Assembly (NCBI RefSeq): GCF_040812015.1
Contig: NZ_JBFNXJ010000001.1
Location: 310,001-374,000 of the forward strand
Direction of reading: 5' to 3'
DNA from: Chitinivorax sp. PXF-14
GTDB lineage: Bacteria > Pseudomonadota > Gammaproteobacteria > Burkholderiales > SCOH01
DNA: 64,000 bases
Below, in pieces: positions 16,525 through 25,300 of this stretch (positions within the stretch are counted from its first letter, which is position 1; each line of letters opens with the position of its first letter). The notes under the pieces are model-generated. The model did no database searches and had not been told where the DNA came from. It saw only the letters and a program-made list of their open reading frames with translations. The position numbers and the translations under genes were made by a program.

Positions 16525-19500
16525 GCAAGTTCAACCTCTCTGAATGGGCGCTGCGCCACCAGTCGCTGGTCAAGTTCTTCATCATCGCGCTGGCCATCGC
16601 CGGGCTGTCGTCCTACTTCAAGCTCGGCCAGGCCGAAGACCCCGCCTTTACCTTCCGCACCATGGTGGTGCAGGTCGTGTGGCCTGGCGCCAATGCGCGT
16701 GAGATGGAGCAGCAGGTCACCGACCAGATCGAGCGCAAGCTGCAGGAAACGCCCGGGCTCGATTTCCTGCGCAGCTTTTCGCAGCCGGGGCAGGCACAGG
16801 TGTTCGTCAACCTGCGCGATGACGTCGACGTCAAGCGGGTACCCGACATCTGGTACCAGGTGCGCAAGAAGGTCGGCGACATCCACTACAAGCTGCCGGA
16901 AGGTGTGATCGGTCCATTCTTCAACGATGAATTCGGCGACACCTACGGCAACGTCTATGCATTCACCGCCGAGGGTTTCAGCTACGCCGAGCTGAAGGAC
17001 TATGTCGACCGCTCGCGCGACATCCTGCTCAAGGTGAAGGATGTCTCCAAGATCAATCTGGTCGGGGTGCAGGATGAGAAGGTGTATGTCGAGATCTCGC
17101 CGACCAAGCTGTCGCAACTCGGCATTGACCCGCGCCTGATCATCCAGACCCTGCAGACACAAAACGCCATGACGCCGGCGGGTGACGTGCAGACGTCGAC
17201 GGACAAGGTGTTTCTGCGCGTGACCGGCGATTTCGCGAGCGAAGAGAGCATCCGCAATATCGGTATCTCGGCGCTGGGCAAGACTTTCCGTCTCGGCGAC
17301 ATCGCCGAGGTGCGCCGCGGCTACGCCGATCCGCCCAACCCGCGCATGCGCTTCAACAGCAAGCCGGCGCTTGGCCTGGCCATCTCGATGCGTCAGGGCG
17401 GCAATATCATCGAACTGGGCAAGAACATCGACGCCGCGCTGAATGACATCCGGCAGATCCTGCCCGTCGGCATCGAGGTGCATCGTGTGTCCGACCAGCC
17501 GAAGGTGGTCAAGGAGTCGGTCAACGACTTTGTGAAGACGCTGATCGAAGCCGTGGTGATCGTGCTCGCGGTGAGCTTCTGGAGCCTCGGGCTGCGCACC
17601 GGCACGGTGGTGGCGATCGCCATCCCGCTGGTGCTGGCGCTTGTCTTCCTGGTCATGGATGTGCTCGGCATCGACTTGCAGAAGATCTCGCTCGGCGCGC
17701 TGATCATCGCCTTGGGCCTGCTCGTGGACGATGCGATCATCGCCGTGGAAATGATGGCGCTGAAGATGGAGCAGGGCTGGGACCGCTTCCAGGCGGCGAC
17801 TTACGCCTATACCTCGACCGCGATGCCGATGCTGACGGGCACGCTGATCACCGTGGCCGGTTTTCTGCCGGTCGGCATGGCCAAGTCGGCGGCGGGCGAG
17901 TACACCTACACCATGTTCGCGGTGGTGGCGATTGCGCTGATCGCGTCGTGGATCGTGGCGGTGCTGTTCACCCCCTATATCGGTTTCCACATCCTGCGCA
18001 TCAAGCCGGTGTCGGGCCACGACGAGCACGAGGTGTACAACCACGGCTTCTATGCACGTTTTCGCTCGGTGGTCAGCTGGTGCGTCGAGCGCCGTAAAAC
18101 GGTGATCTTCGCCACGGCATTGACCTTTGTCGGCGCGGTGATGGGCTTTGGCCTGGTGCAGCAGCAGTTCTTCCCTGACTCCACGCGGCCCGAGATCGTC
18201 GTCGACATGTGGCTCAAGCAGGGCGCCTCGCACCTGGCCACCGAGGCAGAGGTGGCGCGCTTCGAGGCGATGCTGAAGGACGACAAGGACATCGACAATA
18301 TCGCGACCTATATCGGCGCACCAACACCGCGTTTCGTGCTGGTGCTCGACGAGCAGCCGCCGTCGTCCAAATATGCGCAGGTGATCGTCACCGCGAAGGA
18401 TGGCAAGGCGCGCGACAGGCTGATCCACAAGATCGACCACCTGTTCAACACGCAATTCCCCGAGGTGCTCGGCCATGCCACGCCGCTGCCGAACGGCCCG
18501 CCGGTGGGCTACCCGGTGCAGTTCCGCGTGACGGGCGACAGCCCTGATGAGTTGCGCAAGATTGCGTCGCAGGTGGCCGAGATCATGCGTACCAATCCGC
18601 ACACTCGCAACGTCAATACGGACTGGGACCCGCCATCCAAGGTCATGCGGCTGGTGATCGACCAGGACAAGGCGCGCGCGCTCGGCGTCAATTCGCAGCA
18701 GCTGTCGCAGACGCTGTACGCGATGCTCGATGGCCTGCCGGTCACCCAGCTGCGCGAACGCGACAAGCAGATCGACGTGACCTTGCGCGCCAAGCTCGAC
18801 GGCGACGGCACGCTGGGCAGCCTCAAGGACATCAACGTCTTTACCGGCAACAACCGCTACGTGCCCTTGTCGCAGATCGCCATCCTGAAGCCGGAGGCGG
18901 AGGAGGGCGGTATCTGGCGGCGTGACCGCAGCCCGGTCATCACCGTCCGCGCCGACATCACCGAAGGCATGGAAGCCCCCGACGTCACCAAGCAGATCGA
19001 CCCCAAGCTCAATGCGCTCAGGGAAAAGTTGCCGTCCGGCTACCATATCGTGGTCGGCGGTGCGCTGGAGTCGAGCGGCAAATCGCAGGCCTCGATCAAC
19101 GCGGTGATGCCGCTGATGGGGCTGGTGATCCTGACCCTGCTCATGTTGCAGCTGCATAGCTTCTCCCTCACAATGCTGGTCTTGCTGACGGCGCCGCTGG
19201 GCATCGTCGGCGTGACGGTGGCGCTGCTGGTGTCCGGTCGGCCATTCGGTTTCGTGGCGATGCTCGGCGTGATTGCGCTGGCGGGCATGATCATGCGCAA
19301 CTCGGTGATCCTGGTGGACCAGATCCAGCAGGACATCGCGGCAGGTCACCACCCGTGGGAGGCCATCATCGAGTCGGCCGTGCGGCGCTTCCGCCCCATC
19401 ATGCTGACTGCGCTGGCGGCCATCCTGGGCATGATCCCCTTGTGGAGCAATGTCTTCTGGGGCCCGATGGCCGTGGCGATCACCGGCGGTCTGCTCGTCG

Positions 19501-19571
19501 CGACGGTGCTGACGCTGCTGTTCCTGCCCGCGCTTTATGCTGCCTGGTTTAAAGTTCAAAAACCCGCTTGA
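16521..19571 (+). CDS. RND (AcrB/HAE1-type) efflux transporter
   Basis: 1016 residues starting at a GTG that overlaps the adaptor stop codon. It is a full-length proton-driven RND exporter: N-terminal membrane helix, two large periplasmic loops, and twelve membrane segments in two halves. The proton-relay region of TM4 shows LGLLVDDAIIAVE with the paired Asp, and TM10-11 region ALAGMIMRNSVILVDQI and the Lys-like/Arg-rich RPIMLTALAAILGMIPL are present. The opening (SEWALRHQSLVKFFIIALAIAGLSSY) and FRTMVVQVVWPGA are typical of the AcrB/MexF-like subgroup that exports drugs, dyes or aromatic compounds; the substrate cannot be predicted. A 1247-codon open frame on the opposite strand is a codon-bias artefact. 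Confidence 0.95.
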   Translation: MSKFNLSEWALRHQSLVKFFIIALAIAGLSSYFKLGQAEDPAFTFRTMVVQVVWPGANAREMEQQVTDQIERKLQETPGLDFLRSFSQPGQAQVFVNLRDDVDVKRVPDIWYQVRKKVGDIHYKLPEGVIGPFFNDEFGDTYGNVYAFTAEGFSYAELKDYVDRSRDILLKVKDVSKINLVGVQDEKVYVEISPTKLSQLGIDPRLIIQTLQTQNAMTPAGDVQTSTDKVFLRVTGDFASEESIRNIGISALGKTFRLGDIAEVRRGYADPPNPRMRFNSKPALGLAISMRQGGNIIELGKNIDAALNDIRQILPVGIEVHRVSDQPKVVKESVNDFVKTLIEAVVIVLAVSFWSLGLRTGTVVAIAIPLVLALVFLVMDVLGIDLQKISLGALIIALGLLVDDAIIAVEMMALKMEQGWDRFQAATYAYTSTAMPMLTGTLITVAGFLPVGMAKSAAGEYTYTMFAVVAIALIASWIVAVLFTPYIGFHILRIKPVSGHDEHEVYNHGFYARFRSVVSWCVERRKTVIFATALTFVGAVMGFGLVQQQFFPDSTRPEIVVDMWLKQGASHLATEAEVARFEAMLKDDKDIDNIATYIGAPTPRFVLVLDEQPPSSKYAQVIVTAKDGKARDRLIHKIDHLFNTQFPEVLGHATPLPNGPPVGYPVQFRVTGDSPDELRKIASQVAEIMRTNPHTRNVNTDWDPPSKVMRLVIDQDKARALGVNSQQLSQTLYAMLDGLPVTQLRERDKQIDVTLRAKLDGDGTLGSLKDINVFTGNNRYVPLSQIAILKPEAEEGGIWRRDRSPVITVRADITEGMEAPDVTKQIDPKLNALREKLPSGYHIVVGGALESSGKSQASINAVMPLMGLVILTLLMLQLHSFSLTMLVLLTAPLGIVGVTVALLVSGRPFGFVAMLGVIALAGMIMRNSVILVDQIQQDIAAGHHPWEAIIESAVRRFRPIMLTALAAILGMIPLWSNVFWGPMAVAITGGLLVATVLTLLFLPALYAAWFKVQKPA

Positions 19572-19595
19572 GTTCAAGAATAAAGGATAACCTTC

Positions 19596-20954
19596 ATGAC
19601 GAAGCTGCCCTCCCGCCTGGCCCACCTCACCGTCGGCGTCGCTCTGGCGCTCACGCTGCCCAAGGTGCTGGCGGCAGATCTGATGTCGTCCTATCACGAT
19701 GCACAGAAGTACGATTCCCAGCTGGCCGCAGCGCGCTACGCCTATGAAGCCGGCAAGGAAAAGCAGGTGCAGGGGCGTTCGCAATTGCTGCCGCAGGTTG
19801 GCGTCGATGCCAACTATAACCATGTGAATGCGGATTTCACGGCGGGCAACCCCGTGCCTGGCGTGCTTGAGAGCAAGAATGCAAGCGGCAATACCTACGG
19901 CGCGTCGATCAGCGCCAGGCAGCCGATCTACCGCGCGCAGAACTACACCGCCTACGAGCAGGCCAAGCTCGCTACCCAGGCGTCCGAGCTGCAATATCGC
20001 CTGGCGGAGCAGCAACTCATCCTGCGCGTTGCCAAAGCCTATTTCGATGCGCTGCAGGCGCGCGATTCAGTCACGCTGGCAGCCGCCCAGAAGGAGGCCT
20101 TCTCGGAGCAGCTGGCACAAGCCAAGAAGCGCTTCCAGGTTGGTGTGGCGACGATTACCGACACCTATGAAGCGCAGTCCCGTTTCGACGCGACGAACGC
20201 GCAGGAGATTTTCTCCCGCAACGATCTCGAGGTGAAACTCAACGCCTTGCGCCAGATCACCGGCACGGCCCCGGACTGGCTCGCGTCGCTCGATCCCAAG
20301 ATGAAGCCCACCCAGGCCGAGCCCAATGCCCTCGATGCCTGGCAGGATATGGCGATCAAGGGCAACCTGGGCCTGCAGGCGCAGCAGCAGGTGCTCGAAA
20401 TCAGCCGCTACGAGGTGCGCCGCAACCGTGAAGGACATTATCCGACGCTGGATCTGGTCGGCAGCTATGGCGACAAGCGCGATACCAGCGGCGTAGCCCG
20501 CAACGGCGGAACGGACGACACCCGTACGGCGACGATCGGCCTGCAATTCAATGTGCCGATCTATACCGGCGATGCCCTGAGCTCGAAGACGCGCGAAGCG
20601 GCGGCAAACTACGAGAAGGCCAAGCAGGATACCGAAACCACGCGCCGTTCGATCGAGCAGGACACCAAGGCCGCCTTCCTCGGGGTGACCAGTGGCGCAG
20701 CCCAGGTCATCGCGCTCGAACAGGCGCTGGTGTCCGCACAGAGCCAGCTCGACGCCACCAAGACCGGTCAGCAGGTCGGGGTGCGCACCAACGTCGATGT
20801 GCTCAACGCGCAGCAGCAGTACTATTCCACCCGTTTTGACCTGCTCAAGGCGCGTTATGCCTACCTGCTGTCCAAGCTCAACCTGGCGTTTGCCGCCGGC
20901 AAGCTGAACGAGACGGACCTGGCGGACATCAACAAGCAGCTCGTCAAGAACTGA
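19596..20954 (+). CDS. TolC-family outer-membrane efflux channel
   Basis: 452 residues with a signal peptide (MTKLPSRLAHLTVGVALALTLPKVLAA). The body is a tandem repeat of long alpha-helices and short strands as in TolC: LMSSYHDAQKYDSQLAAARYAYEAGKE at the start of the first half, and SLDP...GLQAQQQVLEISRYEVRRNREGHYPTLDLVGSYG beginning the second. KRFQVGVATITDTYEAQSRFD and GQQVGVRTNVDVLNAQQQYY are the matching turn regions in each half. It is closest to the TolC subgroup of type I secretion and RND systems. It lies 24 bases after the pump gene and is followed by a strong terminator, completing the operon tetR-adaptor-pump-channel. Confidence 0.94.
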   Translation: MTKLPSRLAHLTVGVALALTLPKVLAADLMSSYHDAQKYDSQLAAARYAYEAGKEKQVQGRSQLLPQVGVDANYNHVNADFTAGNPVPGVLESKNASGNTYGASISARQPIYRAQNYTAYEQAKLATQASELQYRLAEQQLILRVAKAYFDALQARDSVTLAAAQKEAFSEQLAQAKKRFQVGVATITDTYEAQSRFDATNAQEIFSRNDLEVKLNALRQITGTAPDWLASLDPKMKPTQAEPNALDAWQDMAIKGNLGLQAQQQVLEISRYEVRRNREGHYPTLDLVGSYGDKRDTSGVARNGGTDDTRTATIGLQFNVPIYTGDALSSKTREAAANYEKAKQDTETTRRSIEQDTKAAFLGVTSGAAQVIALEQALVSAQSQLDATKTGQQVGVRTNVDVLNAQQQYYSTRFDLLKARYAYLLSKLNLAFAAGKLNETDLADINKQLVKN

Positions 20955-20975
20955 CCGGGCTCGCGCCTTGGCCAG

Positions 20976-21005
20976 AAAGCCCGGACATGTTCCGGGCTTT
21001 TTTAT
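20976..21005 (+). terminator. Rho-independent terminator of the efflux operon
   Basis: AAAGCCCGGA / TCCGGGCTTT with a CATGT loop, followed by TTTTAT, 22 bases after the channel stop codon. Confidence 0.9.
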
Positions 21006-21150
21006 CGCCTGCTATGCTTGGAGCCCGCTGCGGCACGATGTAAGCTGAATTTCCACGGCGCTGGTATGTTCCGCCGCGCTGCGGCAAAGTTAGATGCTTA
21101 TTGGTCTCGTTGCCTGAGATGTGGATAAACACCGTTACGAGACACCCGAC

Positions 21151-22662
21151 ATGTCAAACCCCCTCTGGATGACGCGTCAGCGCCTGGCGCTGGCTGGCGT
21201 GATCTTGCTGCTGGCGCTGCTGGTCGTCAGCCCCGTGTCGATGGCATGGGAGCGCATCGCCTATGGCTGGCTTGCAGCCCGCCTTGCGGCCGGTGCGGCC
21301 TTGCCTTTTGGCATGGCCGCTTATGGCGCATCGCTATTGCTCGCCCTGGGGTATGGTGCCGCGCTGGCACGGGGGCTGAGCACGTCGACCGCCGCCATTG
21401 GTGCGGCCGTGCTGTCCGTCGGCTTGCTGGTGGCCGAAGTGTTGGGTGTGGCGATCGCCGGGGCGTGGCTGCCGCTTGCGAGCGCGGTGATGATGCCGTG
21501 GGCCGCGCTGCTTGCGTGGCGGCTGGCGGGGAGTAAGCAGCCTACAAAACGCACAGCGCAGACCGATCACTATCAACGAGGCCTGGCGTTGCAAAGCCAG
21601 GGGCGTCTCGACCTCGCGCTCGAAGCCTTCCGGCGAGCCCCCACGACGCCGGGGCTGCTCGATGCGCTGTACCGCCTGGCCGCGCAATTGGAGCGCGACG
21701 GCAACAAGGGGCTGGCGCAGACGGTGTTGGCGCACCTGCTGACACTGCGCCCCAATTACCGCGATGTGGCCCAGCGCCTGACCAGGAAAGAGGTTGCCGA
21801 GCCGGTGATACAGCCAAGGGCGATGCCGGCGAGGCTCGGCGACTACGCCATCGATGGCCAGCTCGGACGCGGCTCGATGGGCGTGGTCTATCGTGGCCAT
21901 CATGTGGCCGACGGCAAGCCGGCTGCCATCAAGACCATGGCGCTGGCCGAAGAGTTCGAGGCCGGCGACCTGCCCGATGCGCGCGAGCGCTTCCTGCGCG
22001 AGGCCGAGACGGCCGGTGGGCTGCAACACCCGAACATCGTGACGATCTATGGCGCCGGCGAAGATCAATCGCTGGCCTATATCGCGATGGAGCTGCTCGA
22101 CGGGCACGACCTCAATCGCTATACCAAGCCGGACCAGTTGTTGCCGATCGATACCGCGCTCGAGGTGGCTGCCGCCGTGGCCAGCGCGATCGACTATGCA
22201 AACCGCGCCGGGATCGTGCACCGCGACATCAAGCCAGCCAATATCATGTATCTGCCCGCCGGCAGGCAGGTCAAGGTCACGGATTTCGGTGTGGCGCGTG
22301 TCACCGATGCCAATCGCACGCGTACCGGCATGGTGCTGGGCACGCCATCCTATATGTCGCCCGAACAGCTGGCCGGGAAAAAGATCGATGGTCGCTCCGA
22401 TCTGTATTCGCTTGGCGTCACCCTGTACCAGCTGCTCACTGGCCAGCTGCCATTTCAGGGCAACTCGCTGGCCAAGCTGATGTACAGTATCGCCAACGAA
22501 AGGCATCGGGACATCAGCGAGCTGCGTCCCGAACTGCCTCGCCCGTTGTGCCGCCTGATCGATCGGGCCCTGGACAAGGCGCCTGACAAACGCTTTCAAA
22601 CCGGTGCAGAATTTGCGCTGGCAATACAGCAATGCCGAGAGAAACTCGCGAGTAAAGAATGA
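21151..22662 (+). CDS. Membrane-anchored Ser/Thr protein kinase (Hanks type)
   Basis: 503 residues from the ATG at 21151; a GTG 30 bases earlier is an alternative. The unusual N-terminus has about four membrane helices (12-30, 41-72, 82-103, 106-124). A short TPR-like helical segment follows (139-200), and the kinase domain is C-terminal (231-495). Kinase motifs are complete: GRGSMGVVY loop, K261 in AAIKTM, HRDIKPAN with D359, DFG at 378-380, and an activation segment TRTGMVLGTPSYMSPEQ with possible autophosphorylation Thr/Ser. There is no extracellular sensor such as PASTA. The stop overlaps the PP2C start (ATGA), so kinase and phosphatase are co-translated. Confidence 0.9.
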   Translation: MSNPLWMTRQRLALAGVILLLALLVVSPVSMAWERIAYGWLAARLAAGAALPFGMAAYGASLLLALGYGAALARGLSTSTAAIGAAVLSVGLLVAEVLGVAIAGAWLPLASAVMMPWAALLAWRLAGSKQPTKRTAQTDHYQRGLALQSQGRLDLALEAFRRAPTTPGLLDALYRLAAQLERDGNKGLAQTVLAHLLTLRPNYRDVAQRLTRKEVAEPVIQPRAMPARLGDYAIDGQLGRGSMGVVYRGHHVADGKPAAIKTMALAEEFEAGDLPDARERFLREAETAGGLQHPNIVTIYGAGEDQSLAYIAMELLDGHDLNRYTKPDQLLPIDTALEVAAAVASAIDYANRAGIVHRDIKPANIMYLPAGRQVKVTDFGVARVTDANRTRTGMVLGTPSYMSPEQLAGKKIDGRSDLYSLGVTLYQLLTGQLPFQGNSLAKLMYSIANERHRDISELRPELPRPLCRLIDRALDKAPDKRFQTGAEFALAIQQCREKLASKE

Positions 22663-23504
22663 CAATAAAGCTCTCCGATGCGCTCAATATGGTGTGCCAG
22701 TCCGACTCCGGGCTCGTGCGCGAACACAATGAAGACGCGGTAACGATCGACCCCGACCATGGTTTCGCCATCCTGGCCGATGGCATGGGGGGCTATAACG
22801 CCGGCGAGGTGGCCTCCGGCATGACCGTGGACATCCTGTCGCAGGGCTTGCGGCAGGCGCTGACCCATAGCGAGCCGCACCGGGTCGACTCGGAAAGCGG
22901 CCACCCGAACGCGCTGGCCATGCTCGACGGCCAGATTCAGCTGGCCAACGCCGCCGTCTACGAGGCCGCCCAGACCCAGGTCCAATGCGCAGGCATGGGC
23001 ACCACGCTGGTCGCCGCGCTGTTCTACGACAACCGCCTGCTGGTCGGCCATATTGGCGATTCGCGCTTGTACCGCCTGCGGGCCGATCGTTTCGAGCCCC
23101 TGACGCGTGATCACTCGCTGCTGCAGGAGCAGATCGACGCCGGCCTGGTCGACCCGACCGAGGCCCGTTTCGTCGACTACAAGAACCTCGTGACGCGCGC
23201 GCTCGGCATTGAGCCGCTGGTTGAAGTCGAGCTCAACGAATACCCGGTCGAGGTCGGCGACCTCTACCTGATGTGCTCGGATGGGCTCAACGACATGATG
23301 CGTGACGGGGAAATTGCCGACATCCTCGTCTGCTACCGTTCCGACTTGCGGCAGGCCGCGCAGGAGCTGATTCACGCCGCCAACGATTTCGGCGGGCGCG
23401 ACAATGTCTCGGTAATCCTGATCGACGTCCGTAGCGCCTTTCCGGGCGGGCAGAAATGGATGCCTCGCCTGTTCAACTGGTTCGGCTCGGGTCGGACAAA
23501 CTGA
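22659..23504 (+). CDS. PP2C-type Ser/Thr protein phosphatase
   Basis: 281 residues, soluble. Metal-binding motifs of PP2C/Stp1 phosphatases are present: SGLVREHNEDAV (N24-E25-D26), ILADGMGGYNAGEVAS (D41-GMGG), GTTLVAALFYDNRLLVGHIGDSRLYRLR, a switch-type LYLMCSDGLNDMM and the final DNVSVILID. It removes phosphate from Ser/Thr, presumably reversing the kinase whose gene overlaps by four bases. The FHA gene begins 14 bases downstream. Slightly longer than minimal Stp1 because of an insert around residues 73-100. Confidence 0.93.
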   Translation: MTIKLSDALNMVCQSDSGLVREHNEDAVTIDPDHGFAILADGMGGYNAGEVASGMTVDILSQGLRQALTHSEPHRVDSESGHPNALAMLDGQIQLANAAVYEAAQTQVQCAGMGTTLVAALFYDNRLLVGHIGDSRLYRLRADRFEPLTRDHSLLQEQIDAGLVDPTEARFVDYKNLVTRALGIEPLVEVELNEYPVEVGDLYLMCSDGLNDMMRDGEIADILVCYRSDLRQAAQELIHAANDFGGRDNVSVILIDVRSAFPGGQKWMPRLFNWFGSGRTN

Positions 23505-23518
23505 AGCCACTGCCGAAA

Positions 23519-24088
23519 ATGGGAAAACTATTGCTGTATTCCGGCACCGAGCTCTTGCAGGATATCCGCCTGGAACGCGGCGAGCTGACCATCGGCCGCC
23601 GCCCCGACAACGACATCCGGCTCGACAGCCTGGCCGTCAGCGGCCACCACGCCAAGATCCGGACCATCGGCAGCGACTCGTTTCTCGAAGACCTGAACAG
23701 CACCAATGGGACGTTGGTGAATGGGCAAGCGGTTCGCAAGCACGTGCTGGAAGACGGCGACAAGATTGATATTGCCAAGTTCTCGTTCCAGTACAGCAAA
23801 CTGACCGGCGCGCCCTCCACATGCCAGCTGACTGCAGCACTGACTTTGCTGAACTCTGCCAACGCCGGGCAGATCATTCCGCTGACCAAGGCTGTCACGA
23901 CGCTCGGCAAGCCTGGTGCCTTGGTCGTCTCCATCCATCGCGAGCTCGGGCAGTTTTTCATCGAGCAAACCGAGGGCGGACTACGATGCCTGGTCAACGG
24001 TGTAGCAATTGGAAACGAACGTCATCTGTTGCATGACGGAGATACCTTGGCGCTGCACGGTAACCAGTTTTCGGTGTCAATTCGCTAG
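23519..24088 (+). CDS. FHA-domain phosphopeptide-binding protein
   Basis: 189 residues from the ATG at 23519. The first forkhead-associated domain (about 18-92) has the phosphothreonine-binding set: TIGRRPDNDIRLD, SGHHAKI and NSTNGTLVNG. The second half (about 105-189) repeats the fold in degenerate form (TLGKPGALVVSIHRELGQFFIEQ, CLVNGVAIGN) but lacks the Arg/Ser/Asn set, so it is probably structural. It is the expected reader of Thr phosphorylation made by the kinase two genes upstream. Its stop lies 14 bases before the palindromic element upstream of the first pilin gene. Confidence 0.9.
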   Translation: MGKLLLYSGTELLQDIRLERGELTIGRRPDNDIRLDSLAVSGHHAKIRTIGSDSFLEDLNSTNGTLVNGQAVRKHVLEDGDKIDIAKFSFQYSKLTGAPSTCQLTAALTLLNSANAGQIIPLTKAVTTLGKPGALVVSIHRELGQFFIEQTEGGLRCLVNGVAIGNERHLLHDGDTLALHGNQFSVSIR

Positions 24089-24101
24089 TGCTTGCGGGGG
24101 A

Positions 24102-24126
24102 GTGACATTTTGCGTCACATTGTGAC
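24102..24126 (+). promoter_or_regulatory. Conserved palindromic element upstream of pilin gene 1
   Basis: TGAC-N7-GTCA (24103-24117) followed by CATTGTGAC. The same 25-base block, with only four differences, occurs upstream of pilin gene 2 while the flanking bases differ. It lies about 133 bases before the sigma-54 promoter, the range expected for an enhancer site of an activator such as PilR. Confidence 0.6.
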
Positions 24127-24258
24127 AGTCACAGCATCCTGGCGGCCATTCGCGCAGTGCCTACCTGTTGAATCAATAGCCACCTTCGCTGAAGCGGGGC
24201 GTTGATGATCCGTCGCGGAGCAGAGTTTTCACGATTTTTCATCTCTTTTATGATTGTT

Positions 24259-24274
24259 GGCATGGTGTTTGCTC
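24259..24274 (+). promoter_or_regulatory. Sigma-54 promoter of pilin gene 1
   Basis: TGGCAT-GGTGT-TTGCT: exact -24/-12 spacing with GG and GC at the invariant positions (consensus TGGCAC-N5-TTGCA). It lies 70 bases before the pilin start. Pilin genes in many proteobacteria are RpoN dependent. Confidence 0.88.
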
Positions 24275-24343
24275 TTATGTGCTTGCGGAAGCACACCGCC
24301 TGTCTGGTGTGCAATCCAACAATCAACACACGGGGATTTGATT

Positions 24344-24754
24344 ATGAAGCGCGTACAACAAGGTTTTACCCTGATTGAATTGATGATCGTTGTTGCGATC
24401 ATCGGTATTTTGGCTGCCGTGGCGATCCCGGCCTACCAGGATTATGTTTCGAAGGCAAAATTCGGCAATGCGCAAGCGATTGTCGAAGGCTTCAAGACGC
24501 CTGTTGCCATTTGCGTGCAGGATCAGGCTGGTGTACTGACAGGTTGTAGCGCTGGCCTCGCTGGCATTCCGGCTGTGCCGGCGACGATGCCGACCTCGGT
24601 TGCTTCTGTCACTGTTACCAATGGGGTTATCACCGTGACTGCTGATGCCACTGCAGGCGGCAAGACTTCGATTCTGACACCGGCACTCGATGGCCCGATC
24701 GTCAAGTGGGGCCAGACCGGTACTTGTTTGGCTGCCGGTTACTGCAAGCAATAA
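24344..24754 (+). CDS. Type IV major pilin, copy 1
   Basis: 136 residues from the ATG at 24344; the longer in-frame extension runs through the promoter and was rejected. The class III signal is short (MKRVQQG) and followed by the prepilin cleavage site [28 protein letters not shown], shown here as G8-F and E5 of the mature protein. Prepilin peptidase should cut after Gly and methylate Phe. A C-terminal Cys pair ([10 protein letters not shown]) forms the pilin D-loop, and a second pair ([18 protein letters not shown]) is internal. It is 2 residues different from copy 2 (A55 to G and N93 to D, approximately). The FHA/phosphatase/kinase genes are directly upstream. Confidence 0.95.
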   Translation: MKRVQQGFTLIELMIVVAIIGILAAVAIPAYQDYVSKAKFGNAQAIVEGFKTPVAICVQDQAGVLTGCSAGLAGIPAVPATMPTSVASVTVTNGVITVTADATAGGKTSILTPALDGPIVKWGQTGTCLAAGYCKQ

Positions 24755-24810
24755 TCATCTGGTTGTAGCGAGGCGGCCATATGGTGCATGCCTCCATACA
24801 TCTCAAGGAA

Positions 24811-24841
24811 AATGCCCCAACGTATGTTGGGGCATTTTTTT
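24811..24841 (+). terminator. Rho-independent terminator after pilin copy 1
   Basis: AATGCCCCAAC / GTTGGGGCATT with a GTAT loop and a run of seven T. It makes copy 1 a single-gene transcript. Confidence 0.92.
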
Positions 24842-25074
24842 GTTACCTATTTGCACAGCTCAAAATAAGGCTGCGTTTGTAAATTGGCATTGTCTGTAGC
24901 GGTAGATTTGCGTCCATCCCCAGTGACATCCGTCTGCCCTTAGGTTTGCTTTTCGTGTGAGTCATCGACTCAACCGTATGCCTGTCCATTGGGGTAAGGA
25001 GGGGCGGCTGTGTTTGTTTTATGGGGCTACTCCAAGTACCTCCAGAGTAGGTCGTGCAGCAGGGTGTTTGGAAT

Positions 25075-25099
25075 ATGACAATTTACGTCACATTCTGAC
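25075..25099 (+). promoter_or_regulatory. Conserved palindromic element upstream of pilin gene 2
   Basis: TGAC-N7-GTCA (25076-25090) then CATTCTGAC, 21 of 25 bases identical to the element at 24102. It is 117 bases before the -24 element of pilin 2, versus 133 for pilin 1. Confidence 0.6.
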
Positions 25100-25215
25100 G
25101 CGGCGGGCTGGGTGTATGGAGAGAAACCACCTTCCATCGGGAACTGGTGGGTCTTCCTAGTGTGATTGCATATTAAAAATCCCTAATTTACTGGGCTTTA
25201 TGATTTTTTTGAAGC

Positions 25216-25231
25216 TGGCATGTCGTTTGCT
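25216..25231 (+). promoter_or_regulatory. Sigma-54 promoter of pilin gene 2
   Basis: TGGCAT-GTCGT-TTGCT, same -24 and -12 bases as the copy 1 promoter with a different 5-base core. It lies 70 bases before the start codon, the same distance as in copy 1. The leader keeps a 20-base block (GTGTGCAATCCAACAATCAA) found in both genes. Confidence 0.88.
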
Positions 25232-25300
25232 TTTATGTGTGTACGGAGATGCACGATGGGTTTGTGTGCAATCCAACAATCAACGTCAAGGAGATCTGAC

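Larger units (their letters stand above)
24755..25300. other. 546-base gap between the two pilin genes
   Basis: It holds, in order, the copy 1 terminator (24811-24841), about 230 bases with no recognisable gene, the conserved palindromic element (25075-25099), and the copy 2 sigma-54 promoter (25216-25231) with its leader. A short open frame at 24957-25160 has no pilin-like or other recognisable content. No repeat or insertion sequence explains the duplication. Confidence 0.7.

Noticed and set aside
16272-20015. A 1247-codon open frame on the minus strand opposite the RND efflux genes
   Set aside because: Antisense to the adaptor, pump and channel genes; composed of His/Arg/Asp-rich repeats typical of reversed GC-rich coding sequence, with no recognisable domain.
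24254-24343. N-terminal extension of pilin copy 1 starting at 24254
   Set aside because: It covers the sigma-54 promoter; the true start is the ATG at 24344, giving the short prepilin leader that is also found in copy 2.
24957-25160. A short open frame in the gap between the pilin genes
   Set aside because: No pilin-like signal and no recognisable domain; it overlaps the conserved palindromic element, so it is more likely regulatory DNA.
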